Shown here: positions 36,301 through 44,732 of the stretch, piece by piece | How the letters are laid out: each line of letters opens with the position of its first letter | Numbering within the stretch: position 1 is the stretch's first letter | Assembly (NCBI RefSeq): GCF_051175385.1 | Contig: NZ_CP195106.1 | Coordinates: 2,480,001-2,544,000 of the forward strand | DNA length: 64,000 nt | Direction of reading: 5' to 3' | Origin: Tundrisphaera lichenicola | Lineage (GTDB): Bacteria > Planctomycetota > Planctomycetia > Isosphaerales > Isosphaeraceae | Notes under the pieces: model-generated | Told to the model about the DNA's origin: nothing | The model's database searches: none | The model's input: the letters and a program-made list of their open reading frames with translations, nothing else | Translations under genes and position numbers: made by a program

Positions 36301-37049
36301 TTCTCCCACCGATCGTGCTCCAGACGGAGCGTTTCTTCATCGATCCCGTCGGCCAGCCTGAAGTCGAGGATACCGGCGCCGAGCATCGGGATGTACTCGC
36401 CATCCTCGACCAATCCCCGCTCCTCGAAGTGTTGGAGGGCCGACCGGGCCAGACGCTCGACGAACTCGGGAGAGACCGAGGAGGGATGGACCAGTACCCC
36501 GCTATAACGCCGGTCGCTTGGGGCTTCGGGGCGAGTGGCTCGGGCCTCCTCCAGCTTCCGGGAGATCGAGTCGGCCCTCTGTCGGACCTCGAAATCGGAG
36601 ATCGGTGGGCTGCTCAGCGTGAGCATGGTCGCCACAGTGTCGCCGAAATCCTTGTTGAGCTTGGGCCGGAGGGGCTGACCGGCGACGCTCGGCAGGTCGG
36701 TGATCGCCTCCAGCTTGTTGTTCAGGTCCTGCCAGACGGCCTCGGCGTTCTTGTTGGTGTCGTAGAGATCGACGAAGACGCTCGACTGCCCTTGCTGGCT
36801 GACCGACCGGACGTGCTCGACGGCCGGATTCTCGGTCATGACCTTCTCGATCTTCCGGCTGACCTCCTGCTCGACCTCGACGGCGGAGGCGCCGGGGTAC
36901 GTCGTCAGGATCACCCCGCTCCGGATCTGGATCAGCGGATCCTGACGCTGGGGCATCGACCGATAGGCGAAGACCCCCCAGAGCATCGTGAAGATCAGGA
37001 GCGTCCAGGCGATCGGCCGCTTGTAGACGAAATATTGCGAGGTGGTCAT
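33318..37049 (-). CDS. RND efflux permease (AcrB/HAE1 type) with an insertion in the first periplasmic loop
   Basis: Inner-membrane proton/substrate antiporter of 1243 residues, about 200 longer than typical AcrB. The first helix is PIAWTLLIFTMLWGVFAY, followed by the RND start RQDPLIQIRSGVILTTYPGASAVEVEQEV. The proton-relay Asp pair is D581-D582 in LGLLVDDPVVAGDAIN. The second half ends with the usual ILLGIYLALVLQF-like and LGLSSLAGVIISHVIVL helices. Extra sequence of about 115 residues (roughly 176-290, from DRRYSGVLVHPSSVSPEF to PALLVKDPRDL) interrupts the first porter domain. It is co-transcribed after tetR and the MFP gene (51-base gap). No TolC gene is next to it. Substrate is unknown. 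Confidence 0.93.
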   Translation of the reverse strand: MTTSQYFVYKRPIAWTLLIFTMLWGVFAYRSMPQRQDPLIQIRSGVILTTYPGASAVEVEQEVSRKIEKVMTENPAVEHVRSVSQQGQSSVFVDLYDTNKNAEAVWQDLNNKLEAITDLPSVAGQPLRPKLNKDFGDTVATMLTLSSPPISDFEVRQRADSISRKLEEARATRPEAPSDRRYSGVLVHPSSVSPEFVERLARSALQHFEERGLVEDGEYIPMLGAGILDFRLADGIDEETLRLEHDRWEKATLGAGLGHPDIWPALLVKDPRDLAAVIKQRVQEVPGGVARYTFEDLHRFADLIQDRLRQSPRVGKIQQVGVQEQAVYLYFSNRRLSGLGIEPMALAGQLSYRNINMPGGTVELPEQTLVVKPTGPYRVGSEIGQTVIDVRDGFPIYLRDVAEIVRGYEDPARILNFRTIKASPDHSPSSLGEARPITAEAGSGHEDPIPTGPTRLWTTRAVTLSICHVKGTQIADFGRDVGATLASLRRVLPDDLRVERTSDEPHEVHRKIDLFKDCLMEAILIVVVVSLMFMEWRSALLVAISIPITVAMTLGLCAMIGIDIQQISIAALIIALGLLVDDPVVAGDAINRELAHGVPRDVAAWLGPQKLSRAILYATLTNIVAFLPLLVVGGVVGEFIYSLPVVVTASLVASRIVSMTFIPLLGYYMLRGQKGLESGVADGGKGSRFARIYNGFSEKCMEHKWAALASCLIVLAAAISLLPKIGTNFFPKDLHNTFTVNMFLPEGTPIRQTKIEAMRAIESIDKLAGSEVEAYTTFVGQGGPRFWLSVVPEQPASNYAQILVHTRDAFSTAALAARLKRELPPTFSSARVTVEQLESGPPIGVPIQLRVQGPELATLRRLGGEVKGLLREIPGTENIHDDWDPESLQLKLEVDSDRANMTGVTNQDVAMTTSAGLSGYTATTIRERDRRIPVIIRFRPDERSQMEDMKTLEVFSTRTDARVPLEQVGAFRTEMVSPRIGRRDNERCLTVKADTVPGVLPSSVVDKLEARLIEASKDWPPGYRFSFGGEKEEQAKGFAFMFFAMATSILGIYLALVLQFNSLTKPLLVFAAVPFGMVGGLMGLLIFNVPLGFFALLGLSSLAGVIISHVIVLFEYIEEAHERGEPLRRAVIDAALVRLRPVLVTVLATVGGLIPLAMKGGPLWEPLCYVQIIGLLVATLVTKVVVPVLYVLFVEDFKLIKWYEPGQHAHEGPPAEYSNAGHQHTHYGDREIGVHGMNAITTS

Positions 37050-37100
37050 GAATCGTCTCCGAGAGCGTCCTTCGATCGCCCGACCTTCTTGAGTCCTGCC

Positions 37101-38360
37101 TCATTCCACGACGCGGACTTCCTGCCCGTCGCGAAGCCGATGGATGCCCGTGGCCACGACCCGGTCGCCGGGGCGGAGCCCGGCCTCGGTGTCGACCCGG
37201 ACCGCGACCTTGTTATCCAGGACCTCGTCGAAGCTCATCGAGACCAGGCGGACGACGTCCTTTCCCCCCTCGTCTTCGATCCGGTAGACGGCCAGCGATC
37301 GCGCCGAGTCGCCCTGGGCCACCGAGGTCATGGGCAGCAGATAGGCCCGGGTTTCCTTCCGGAAGACGACCGTGGACATCATCCCCGGCAGGAGCCCCTC
37401 GGGCTGGTCGATCCGGACCTCGATCGGGTAGGTCCGAGTCCGGCTGTCGGCGGTCGAGGCGATCTTGTGCATCACCCCGACGAACTTACGACCCGGCAGG
37501 GCGTCGCTGACGACCTCGACCTCCTGGCCGATGGAGAGTTGCCCGACAAGCGTGTCCGGGACATTGAAGGCAATCACGACGCTCGAGAGATCCACGATCG
37601 TGAAGATCTTCTGGTTCGGCGTCACCCGTTCATTGTTGTCGATATGGCGGGAAGCGATGGTGCCGCGCTCGAACGGGACGCTCAGCGAGCAATAGGACAG
37701 GTTGGCCTCGGCCTGCTCCAGCCCGATCCGGGCCGAGGCCACCTCCCCCTCGGCCGCGGCCTCGCTGGCGACCATCCCCTTGAGCTTGGTCCGCGCATTG
37801 TCGAGATCCGAGAGGCTGGCCGAGGCCCGATGGGCCAGTTGATCGGTCCGGCGAAAGTCGAGCTGCGCCTGCTCGGTGTTCGCCTTGGCGGTCATCAATC
37901 GAGCCTGGGCGGTCGTCAACTTCTCGGCGGCCTGATTCTTCTCGCGGATGTAATCATCCGGGTCCAGGCGGGCGAGCACCGTCCCTCGGGGCACCGTGTC
38001 GCCCTCGTGGATATCCCGGACCGGCCCCCCGGGCGTCTCGACCTGGTGGAGATGCTCCACCGTCCCCGAGACCCGGAAGGAAAGCTCCGCCTTCTGCAAC
38101 TCCTTGACCACGCCGCTGTACTGGAGGCCCGACCCCACCACCTCCTCGATCACCGGGATCGCCCGGACCGAAATCGCCAGGGGTTCCAGGGCCTTGGGGG
38201 CGTGAGAATCCGCCGTGGTGGCCAGGACCCATCGCCCGGTCGCGGCGGCCGCGATGGTCAGCCCCAGACCGACCAGACCAAGCGTCGAATTTCGACGTTT
38301 CGTCGATTTTGGCTTAAAAAAAGGGGCAGGCTTACTCAAGCCCGACGGATTGGCATTCAT
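37101..38360 (-). CDS. RND efflux membrane fusion protein
   Basis: Periplasmic adaptor of 419 residues that joins the RND permease to an outer-membrane channel. It has an N-terminal membrane anchor (about 27-44, LGLVGLGLTIAAAATGRW). The lipoyl/beta-barrel halves are visible in LSFRVSGTVEHLHQVETPGG, GDTVPRGTVLARLDPDDY and GTIASRHIDNNERVTPNQKI. The helical hairpin between them runs about 125-215 (NQAAEKLTTAQARLMTAKAN). The ATG at 38360 lies 29 bases inside the tetR gene, so translation is probably coupled. The frame to 38453 lies inside tetR and is not used. Confidence 0.91.
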   Translation of the reverse strand: MNANPSGLSKPAPFFKPKSTKRRNSTLGLVGLGLTIAAAATGRWVLATTADSHAPKALEPLAISVRAIPVIEEVVGSGLQYSGVVKELQKAELSFRVSGTVEHLHQVETPGGPVRDIHEGDTVPRGTVLARLDPDDYIREKNQAAEKLTTAQARLMTAKANTEQAQLDFRRTDQLAHRASASLSDLDNARTKLKGMVASEAAAEGEVASARIGLEQAEANLSYCSLSVPFERGTIASRHIDNNERVTPNQKIFTIVDLSSVVIAFNVPDTLVGQLSIGQEVEVVSDALPGRKFVGVMHKIASTADSRTRTYPIEVRIDQPEGLLPGMMSTVVFRKETRAYLLPMTSVAQGDSARSLAVYRIEDEGGKDVVRLVSMSFDEVLDNKVAVRVDTEAGLRPGDRVVATGIHRLRDGQEVRVVE

Positions 38361-39060
38361 CGGCGAAGATCTCCGTGACGATCCGGCGATAGGTCTCGTC
38401 ATAATCCCATTCGGTGGAGAGGGGCCTCCAGCCGAAGCCGTCGAGAAGAACATGGATGTTGTCCCGGAGCGCCCGGAAGGGGTTGGCCACCTGGACCTCG
38501 GCCATGATCGGGCGGAAGTTGGAGACGATGGTATGCGTCCCGATGGCCATCGTCATGATGGCGAACATGATCTGAGGCACCGAAGTGGAGGGGGGCAGAT
38601 CGCCGTTCGACACGGCTTCGACGATGAACCCCAGGACCGGCCCGAGGCAATGGCTCTCCTCGGTTCGGAGCGAATCCCGACGGTCGGGCGAGGCCTGATC
38701 CTCGAGGTCGGCCATCTTTATGATCAGCTCGGAGCGGAATGAGTGGGGATAAAGCCGGGCGAACAGCTCGTCCGCGATCGCGATCCCCTCCAGCTTCTCG
38801 CGAGGTCGGCCCTGGAATCGGGTCGTCCGATGGAACAAGGAACTGCGCTGCTCCATCGTCTGGGAAGCCAGGGCCATGACCAGGTCCTCCTTGTTGGAGA
38901 AGTGCTGGTAGATGGTCCCCTTGGAATATTCGGTGGCCTCGGCCAGGCGATCCATGCTCAGGCCCGCGTAACCCTGCGAGATCAACATCTTGCGGGCCAC
39001 ATCCAGCAAGTGGAGCTCACGCTCGCGGACTTCGCGCTGTTTACGGAGTGATGTGGCCAT
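38332..39060 (-). CDS. TetR/AcrR-family transcriptional regulator
   Basis: Repressor of 242 residues. The N-terminal HTH (about 20-65) reads ISQGYAGLSMDRLAEATEYSKGTIYQHFSNKEDLVMAL, split as LSMDRLAEATEYSKGTIYQH and FSNKEDLV. The C-terminal ligand domain has no recognised specificity. It is the first gene of the tetR-MFP-RND operon, and such regulators normally repress their own operon until a pump substrate binds. Its promoter lies immediately upstream (39067-39095) with the -10 box only six bases from the ATG. An inverted repeat TCGAC/GTCGA (39071-39085) sits in that promoter and is a likely operator half. Confidence 0.92.
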   Translation of the reverse strand: MATSLRKQREVRERELHLLDVARKMLISQGYAGLSMDRLAEATEYSKGTIYQHFSNKEDLVMALASQTMEQRSSLFHRTTRFQGRPREKLEGIAIADELFARLYPHSFRSELIIKMADLEDQASPDRRDSLRTEESHCLGPVLGFIVEAVSNGDLPPSTSVPQIMFAIMTMAIGTHTIVSNFRPIMAEVQVANPFRALRDNIHVLLDGFGWRPLSTEWDYDETYRRIVTEIFADECQSVGLE

Positions 39061-39066
39061 GCCCGA

Positions 39067-39095
39067 ATTATCGACAGGTCGTCGAAAAAAGTCAA
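39067..39095 (-). promoter_or_regulatory. Promoter of the tetR-MFP-RND operon
   Basis: On the minus strand, TTGACT (39090-39095) and GATAAT (39067-39072) are separated by exactly 17 bases. The -10 box ends six bases before the ATG at 39060, so the mRNA would start at or very near the start codon (leaderless). An imperfect inverted repeat TCGAC-N5-GTCGA lies inside the spacer. Confidence 0.6.
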
Positions 39096-39400
39096 TCCGT
39101 CGATTTTAAAGAGTAGGGTTCTCGCGAGATTTCTCCCGGCCGGAGGAGGTTCCTGATAATTCGCTTGGCCCTGATTCGAAGTCTCTCCGAAACCTGCGGA
39201 GATCCAACCCGAGAAGGCCACGATGTCAAACTCCATAAAGGGATGATGAACCGGGGGAAATCATCCGGAGGTTCACCGCACGGCCCGCCGGACCACGCAT
39301 CAACGGGTACATTTGGATCAAGATTTGCTTCAAGCCCTTACGATCCTTTCCTATCCCTGAACCCAGCATCGAGCGGCCGATTTTCGGCGGGAGTGGTGAC
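39096..39400. other. Intergenic region between divergent genes
   Basis: No supported gene. It ends in GGCGGGAG, the ribosome site of the next gene, seven bases before its GTG start. I see no strong promoter for the plus-strand gene and no obvious repeat. Confidence 0.5.
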
Positions 39401-41464
39401 GTGATTCGGCCACCTTGGAGACCTGTTTCCCTCGTCTTGACGCTGTCCAGCCTGAGCCTCATCGCTCCGGGCCGACCGGCCGAGGCCCAGGTCGCGAGCG
39501 AGATCCCGTTACCCTCCGCACCGGGGATTTCCGAAGGGGCCGAGATCCTGACACGCGGCCCCATCCATGAGGCATTCGCCGAGCCGATCATCTACGACCC
39601 GACCCCGAGTCCTGCCGTACCCAAGGAGCCCCCACCCCCGGTCGAGGAGACCCCGCCGGATCAGAAGCCCGAGGGGGCCAACGTCAATTGGATTCCCGGA
39701 TACTGGGCCTGGGACGATACCCGCGAGGATTATCTCTGGATCAGCGGCCTCTGGCGCGATATCCCGCCCGGCCGACAGTGGGTCCCCGGTTACTGGGGCG
39801 AGGCTGAGGGGGGTTTCCGGTGGGTCCCGGGTGCCTGGACCTCCACCACTCAGCCCGAGGCCTCCTACTACCCGACCCCTCCAGCCTCGCTCGAAGCCGG
39901 GCCGAACTGCCCCGCTCCGTCGCCCAATTCAGTCTGGACGCCGGGCTACTGGGACTGGCAAGGTGATCGCTTTACCTGGCGTCCCGGATTCTGGATCGAT
40001 TACCAGCCGGATTGGGTCTGGGTCCCCGCTCACTACGTCTGGACGCCCGGCGGATGCCTCTTCGTCGATGGATATTGGGACTGGCCCGTCGATCGGCGAG
40101 GCACGCCGTTCGCGCCCGTTTATTTCGCCCCGACGCCGGTCGCCCGGCCTCGGATTGCCTACACTCCGACGGTCACCCTGGTCGCCTCGGCGATCTGGAC
40201 CAGCGTCTTCATCCAGCCCAACCGCAACCAGTATTGCTTCGGCGATTATTACGGGCAGGGCGGGAACAGGGGCGGAGCCGTCCCCTGGTACGACTTTCAC
40301 CACGGGCGTAGGGGATATGACCCGCTCTTCGCCCACTATTCGGCCCGTGAATCGCGAAAGGATCCCCGATTTCTCGACCGGATGAGGGACGATTACCAGT
40401 TCCGCCGCGACCACCCCGAGAGCCGTCCGGCACGCACCTACATCGAGCAGGAACGATTCGTCAACCGGACCGACTCGCATCACGTCAACGGCCGGAATTC
40501 CGCCAACGATCTCAGGAACGTGGCGATGGCGAGGCCGATTTCGCAGGTCGCCGGTAACGGCAGCCAAACTTTGAAGTTCACCCACATCGACGAGTCCCAT
40601 CGTCGAGAGCTGAATCGCCAGGGCGAGCAATTCCGGGAATTCCGACAGCAAAGGGCAAATCAGGAACGCCGGGCAAAACCCCAGGATCGAACCGACCGGG
40701 GCGATCAGGTCAAGAGTCCGGGACGGCCATCCGGTCCGCCCTCCGGCCCTTCGGGCGATCGTCCGCGAAGACTGGCCCAGTTCCGCTCGCCGATCACTGC
40801 GCCCTTGGCTCAGGGCCGCCCGAAAGTCGAAGGCCGCCCCCAGGGTCGTCCCTCACAAGAATCGAAATCCAATCGGCCCAACCCAACCCTTCCCCAGCAG
40901 CGAATCGCGGAGCAACGCAAGGATCAGCAACAGCGCAATCAGGCCGAGCAGGAGAAGGTCCGGAGGCTCGAACAAATAAATCAGCAGGCCCAATCGAAAC
41001 AGCCACGCGATCAGGCCGAACGAGCCAGAGCCGGGCAGCGACAGCAAGGGGAGTCGCAGAAAAATCAACCTCTGATCGAGACGGTGGAGCAAAAGAAATT
41101 TCAAGCAAAACAGGCCGAGCAGGCCAAGGTCCGGCAACAGCAACAACAGGCCGAGCAGCAAAAGGCCAGGCAACATCAGCAACAGGCCGAGCAGGCCAAG
41201 GCCAGGCAGCAACAGCATCAGGCCGAGCAGCAAAAGGCCAGGCAACAGCAACATCAGGCCGAGCAGGCCAAGGCCAGGCAGCAACAGCATCAGGCCGAGC
41301 AGCAAAAGGCCAGGCAACAACAGCAACAGGCCGAGCAAGCCAAGGCCAGGCAAGATCAGCAACAGGCCGAGCAACAGAAGTCCAGAGGTCAGCAGGATCG
41401 GCCCCAGGGGAAACAACAGGATCGTCCTGGAGAAAACAAGGATCGCCCTCGGAAGAAAGGGTGA
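39401..41464 (+). CDS. Exported YXWGXW-type Trp/Pro repeat protein with a Gln-rich repeat tail
   Basis: Exported protein of 687 residues. A signal peptide (about 1-30) is followed by a Pro-rich segment. Then at least eight Trp-rich repeats of the PGYW kind (about 90-230) occur, such as WIPGYWAWDD, QWVPGYWGEAEGG, VWTPGYWDWQGDRFTWRPGF and WVWVPAHYVWTPGG. These match the YXWGXW repeat family, usually surface or outer-membrane associated. A basic middle region follows. The tail (about 500-680) is very rich in Gln, Ala, Lys and Glu and contains eight 12-residue units (571-666), so it should form a long helix. GTG at 39401 follows GGGAG by seven bases. The function is unknown. Confidence 0.87.
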   Translation: MIRPPWRPVSLVLTLSSLSLIAPGRPAEAQVASEIPLPSAPGISEGAEILTRGPIHEAFAEPIIYDPTPSPAVPKEPPPPVEETPPDQKPEGANVNWIPGYWAWDDTREDYLWISGLWRDIPPGRQWVPGYWGEAEGGFRWVPGAWTSTTQPEASYYPTPPASLEAGPNCPAPSPNSVWTPGYWDWQGDRFTWRPGFWIDYQPDWVWVPAHYVWTPGGCLFVDGYWDWPVDRRGTPFAPVYFAPTPVARPRIAYTPTVTLVASAIWTSVFIQPNRNQYCFGDYYGQGGNRGGAVPWYDFHHGRRGYDPLFAHYSARESRKDPRFLDRMRDDYQFRRDHPESRPARTYIEQERFVNRTDSHHVNGRNSANDLRNVAMARPISQVAGNGSQTLKFTHIDESHRRELNRQGEQFREFRQQRANQERRAKPQDRTDRGDQVKSPGRPSGPPSGPSGDRPRRLAQFRSPITAPLAQGRPKVEGRPQGRPSQESKSNRPNPTLPQQRIAEQRKDQQQRNQAEQEKVRRLEQINQQAQSKQPRDQAERARAGQRQQGESQKNQPLIETVEQKKFQAKQAEQAKVRQQQQQAEQQKARQHQQQAEQAKARQQQHQAEQQKARQQQHQAEQAKARQQQHQAEQQKARQQQQQAEQAKARQDQQQAEQQKSRGQQDRPQGKQQDRPGENKDRPRKKG
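41111..41398 (+). repeat. Eight 36-bp tandem units, 72-bp higher-order period
   Basis: Coding repeat QAEQ(A/Q)KARQQQ(H/Q). Residue 5 alternates Ala/Gln from unit to unit, giving a 24-residue (72-bp) super-unit. Sequence identity is highest in the middle copies, indicating recent duplication; the first and last copies have drifted. Confidence 0.85.
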
Positions 41465-41649
41465 AATAAGATCCAACAGGATTCCCAATGGCTCGGGGCG
41501 GTGAGGTTCGACTTCACCGATCCGGGCCTTTCTGCTAAGAGGTTGGCGACTGAGTTCATGACGCAGTCGCCCGGCGACGGAATACGCCCCGCCCGATCGC
41601 CCCGACGGGCTCAACCCCGAGTTGTCGGGCCACCCCTTCGTGGGATCTC

Positions 41650-42978
41650 ATGATGAGACGCTTACTCCCGATGGCCTTTTCGGCCGTTGCCCTGATCACC
41701 CTGGCCACGACCCAGACTCCGGGAAACGACTTCGGCGACCTGTTCAAGCGGGCCGCCAAGGATGTGATCCGAAAGTCGGTCGCCCCGGTCGTGGGGGATG
41801 TCCCGGAGAACCGACCTCGAAATCGGGCCAGGCCGGGAGCGCCGATCCAGAACCCGATCGCCAACCTGCTCGCCCCGACAACTCAATCCACTGCGCCCGA
41901 ACCCTATCCCGTCCAGACCGCCGATGGTTGGACCCTGGTGGCCACTCGATACCGGCCGACCGTCGCCCCTCGACCGGGTGCCTCCCCGATCATCCTCTGC
42001 CATGGCCTGACTTATAACGCAATGTTCTGGAACCTTGACCCGTCGTGCAGCCCGGCCACCGCGCTGGCCGGGATGGGCTTCGACGTCTGGGCGGTCGACC
42101 TGCGGGGATCGGGCCAGAGCATGAAGTGGGTCTGGAAGCTCGACGATGCCCCGACGATGCTCTTCGGAGAGGCCCTCCGGCGGGTCTCGAACGGGAAGCT
42201 CGCCCCGACCGGATATGCGACGGTCGACCCCAAGGCGGCCAACTGGACCATGGATCAGCACATCGTCCATGACGTCCCCGCGCTGGTCCGACTGGTCCGC
42301 CAGCAGACCGGGGCCGCCGACGTGACCTGGTTCGGCCACTCGATGGGGGGGATCGTCGCCCTGGCGCACCTGGCCCGTTACCAGAACCCCGGGATCGGGC
42401 GGGTCGTCGCCATCGGGAGCCAGCTGACCATGCCCCAGGGGCAGGTCATGATGGAATTCGCCACCGAGATGCTCGCCACTCGCGAAGGGCAGCTCGCCGG
42501 GCAGATCACCGGCCGTCAGATCGCAGAACAGAGCAAGACCTCGGTGGACAATCTCTTCTTCAACCGCTCGAACGCCCTCCCGGCGGTCTATGACGCCCTC
42601 TCAGGATGGGCCAAGGACGTCCCTTCGGTCGGGCTCCTCAAGCAATACATGGCGATGGCCCAGCAGGGCGAGTTGATCTCCACCGGGGGAGCCTTCAACT
42701 ACACCCGGAATGCCCAGAACATCACCGTCCCGATCCTCCTGGGTTGCGGGGCCGTGGATAGCTTCGCTCCGCCGACGGTCCAGCAGTACCTCTACAACCA
42801 TGTCGGATCGACCGACAAGTCGCTGATGATCATTGGCCGACAGTCGGGATTCTCGGCCGACGCCGGGCACGACGATGCCCTGGTAGGACTGAACTCGAAG
42901 GCGGAGGTCTATCCTCGGATCGCTCGATGGATCGTCGGAATCCGCGAGCTACCCCAGCCGGCCAAGGCGGCATTCTGA
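41650..42978 (+). CDS. Exported alpha/beta hydrolase (lipase/esterase-like)
   Basis: Exported hydrolase of 442 residues. A signal peptide (MMRRLLPMAFSAVALITLATTQTPG) precedes a Pro-rich linker. The alpha/beta hydrolase core starts near residue 90 (VQTADGWTLVATRYRP). Landmarks are the oxyanion stretch PIILCHGLTYNAMFW, DVWAVDLRGSGQS, nucleophile Ser231 in WFGHSMGGIVAL, acid Asp370 in GCGAVDSFAPP and His407 in DAGHDDALVG. The acid-plus-His pairing resembles gastric-lipase and PHA-synthase-like hydrolases. The ATG ATG start at 41650 has only a weak GGGA upstream. It is a single gene that converges on the TolC-type gene 22 bases downstream. Confidence 0.88.
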   Translation: MMRRLLPMAFSAVALITLATTQTPGNDFGDLFKRAAKDVIRKSVAPVVGDVPENRPRNRARPGAPIQNPIANLLAPTTQSTAPEPYPVQTADGWTLVATRYRPTVAPRPGASPIILCHGLTYNAMFWNLDPSCSPATALAGMGFDVWAVDLRGSGQSMKWVWKLDDAPTMLFGEALRRVSNGKLAPTGYATVDPKAANWTMDQHIVHDVPALVRLVRQQTGAADVTWFGHSMGGIVALAHLARYQNPGIGRVVAIGSQLTMPQGQVMMEFATEMLATREGQLAGQITGRQIAEQSKTSVDNLFFNRSNALPAVYDALSGWAKDVPSVGLLKQYMAMAQQGELISTGGAFNYTRNAQNITVPILLGCGAVDSFAPPTVQQYLYNHVGSTDKSLMIIGRQSGFSADAGHDDALVGLNSKAEVYPRIARWIVGIRELPQPAKAAF

Positions 42979-43000
42979 GTTCGCTCGACCCAATCTGCGA

Positions 43001-44575
43001 TCAGGGGGCCGATCCCAGCCGGGGACGGCCCAGGGCGTGGAAGAGCCGGAACTGGGCCCGGTTGTAGGCCAGGACGGCGTCGAGATAGTCCGACCGGGCC
43101 TGCGCCAGGGCCTGGATCGGCTGGAGGACCTCGATCGGGCGAGTGGCCCCGGGAAGCCCGGCGCCTCGACGAATATTGGTCAGGTTCAGCTCCAGGGAAG
43201 ATTGCGCCTCGGGGAGCGCCCGCCCGGCCTGATCCCGCTGACGAGCCGCGGCGAGTAGGGACTTGTCCGCCCGGACGACCTCGGCGGCCACGCGATCCTG
43301 GACCTTCATCAGTTCAAGGAGTGCCGCGCGTTGCTGGGCCCCTCGAGCTTTGGCGATCGCACGATCGGCCAGGCCCAGGTTCTGGACCTCCCAGAACAGG
43401 TTCACCGCGACGTCGCTCCGGGAGTTGAAGTTCCCGAAGAAGCTGTTAACCCCGCCGCCGAACCCGCCCCCGGAATACTGGAGGGCCAGGCTCGGGATCA
43501 GCGGTCGGAGCTTCGCCTGACGGAGCCGGATCAGCGTGGCCTGGACGACCGCCTGGGACTCGGCCAGCTCGGGCCGGCTCCGGAGTCCCGCCGTGACCAG
43601 ATCGTCGAGCGGGCAGTCCTCGGCCACCAATCGGATCACGGCCTCGGGGGGCTCGACGGGGGCGACCACCACGAGGGGATCGATCCGGAGCCGCCGGACC
43701 AGGTCGGCCGAGGCGATTTCGAGGTCTCCCACCGCAGCCTCGACGTTCCGCCTCTGGTGCTCGCGCTCGGCCAGGACCCTCCGATGGTCGGCCTCCAGCC
43801 CGGCCCCGCTCCTCGCGTAAGAAGAGGTCAGCTCGGCCAGGGCCTCGGCATTGGCGGCGGCCTCGCGGGCGATGGCCAGCGATCCGGCCGCCTGCTGGAG
43901 GTCGAAGAACGATTCGGTGACTGCCAGGAGGGCGTCGTTGGTGGCCGCGTCGATCCCGGCCCTGCGGGCTTCGACCTCCCTCCGGGCCGCCATCGGCTCG
44001 AAGATCGCGTCGGAGACTCGCAAGATTGTCGATAGCCCCGAGAGCGAGGCCGGGCCGCCCGCCGGGACCGGCCCGAAGGCGCCGGACCCGGCCGCTGCGT
44101 TGGCACCCAGGAAGAGCGAACTCTTGCTGATCGTCCGGACCTGCCCCTCCACGATCTGAGCCTGTCCGTCGTGACGAACCCAGCTGGGGCCGATGTAGAG
44201 GCTGGGGAGCCAGAGGACCCGGGCCCGATCCAGCTCGGCCACCGCCAGGGAAGCTCGCTCGCGGGCCAGGGCAATATCCAGGTCGCGAGCCCCGGCCAAC
44301 CGGAGCGCCCCCGAAAGGTCGATGGGCTCGATCGTCTGCCCGGCGATCAATGGCTCGCCGATCGGCACGGTCGACGAGGCGGTCGGCTCGGAAGCCATAG
44401 GTGGCGAGGGAATCGAATCCGTCGAGCCGAGCTGCTCCCCAGGGATGGCCGGGGGCAGTGATCCACTCGGAACCTGAGGCGGCCCGGCCCCGAGGGCCAA
44501 TCCACCGACCATCAACAAACACCCCATCCGCGAACGAGCGAGTCGCCGGGCCGGGCGTGCTTCCAAGTGGGCCAT
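43001..44575 (-). CDS. TolC-family outer-membrane efflux protein
   Basis: Outer-membrane channel component of 524 residues. After an N-terminal hydrophobic signal region (about 18-32) and a Pro/Ser-rich linker, two tandem outer-membrane-efflux domains are seen. Features are LAGARDLDIALARERASLAVAELDRARVLWLPSL, an ALLAVTESFFDLQQAAGSLAIAREA coiled-coil helix, RSRPELAESQAVVQATLI and a C-terminal DYLDAVLAYNRAQFRLFHALG. This TolC/NodT-like pattern supports a beta-barrel with a helical tunnel. It is the last gene of the minus-strand set that includes the MFP lipoprotein and the RND permease at 50.8-54.1 kb. Two 20-bp repeats lie in the 157-base gap upstream. Confidence 0.9.
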   Translation of the reverse strand: MAHLEARPARRLARSRMGCLLMVGGLALGAGPPQVPSGSLPPAIPGEQLGSTDSIPSPPMASEPTASSTVPIGEPLIAGQTIEPIDLSGALRLAGARDLDIALARERASLAVAELDRARVLWLPSLYIGPSWVRHDGQAQIVEGQVRTISKSSLFLGANAAAGSGAFGPVPAGGPASLSGLSTILRVSDAIFEPMAARREVEARRAGIDAATNDALLAVTESFFDLQQAAGSLAIAREAAANAEALAELTSSYARSGAGLEADHRRVLAEREHQRRNVEAAVGDLEIASADLVRRLRIDPLVVVAPVEPPEAVIRLVAEDCPLDDLVTAGLRSRPELAESQAVVQATLIRLRQAKLRPLIPSLALQYSGGGFGGGVNSFFGNFNSRSDVAVNLFWEVQNLGLADRAIAKARGAQQRAALLELMKVQDRVAAEVVRADKSLLAAARQRDQAGRALPEAQSSLELNLTNIRRGAGLPGATRPIEVLQPIQALAQARSDYLDAVLAYNRAQFRLFHALGRPRLGSAP

Positions 44576-44628
44576 GAGATCGACCTTCCTGGTCCGGGCA
44601 CCCCGGCTCCGCCGAGGACAATATCACA

Positions 44629-44668
44629 TACTCAGAGTCGTCCGACCCTACTCAGAGTCGTCCGACCC
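44629..44668. repeat. Perfect tandem duplication of a 20-bp unit
   Basis: The unit TACTCAGAGTCGTCCGACCC occurs twice back to back in the gap between the MFP and TolC genes. Each unit contains the palindrome ACTCAGAGT and the inverted pair GTCG/CGAC. Confidence 0.8.
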
Positions 44669-44732
44669 GAGGCCGGTTTGCCACCCATTCCCGGACAGCT
44701 TCGAAGGCCGGGCCGAACAATTCGCGCGACCG

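Noticed and set aside
34635..38378. Plus-strand open frame of 1247 codons
   Set aside because: Antisense shadow of the RND and MFP genes; it has a repetitive Asp/Arg/Glu/Leu/Gly make-up typical of reversed GC-rich codons and no start signal.
41111..41398. Intergenic microsatellite
   Set aside because: It is in frame within the YXWGXW-type gene, with strict 3n periodicity.
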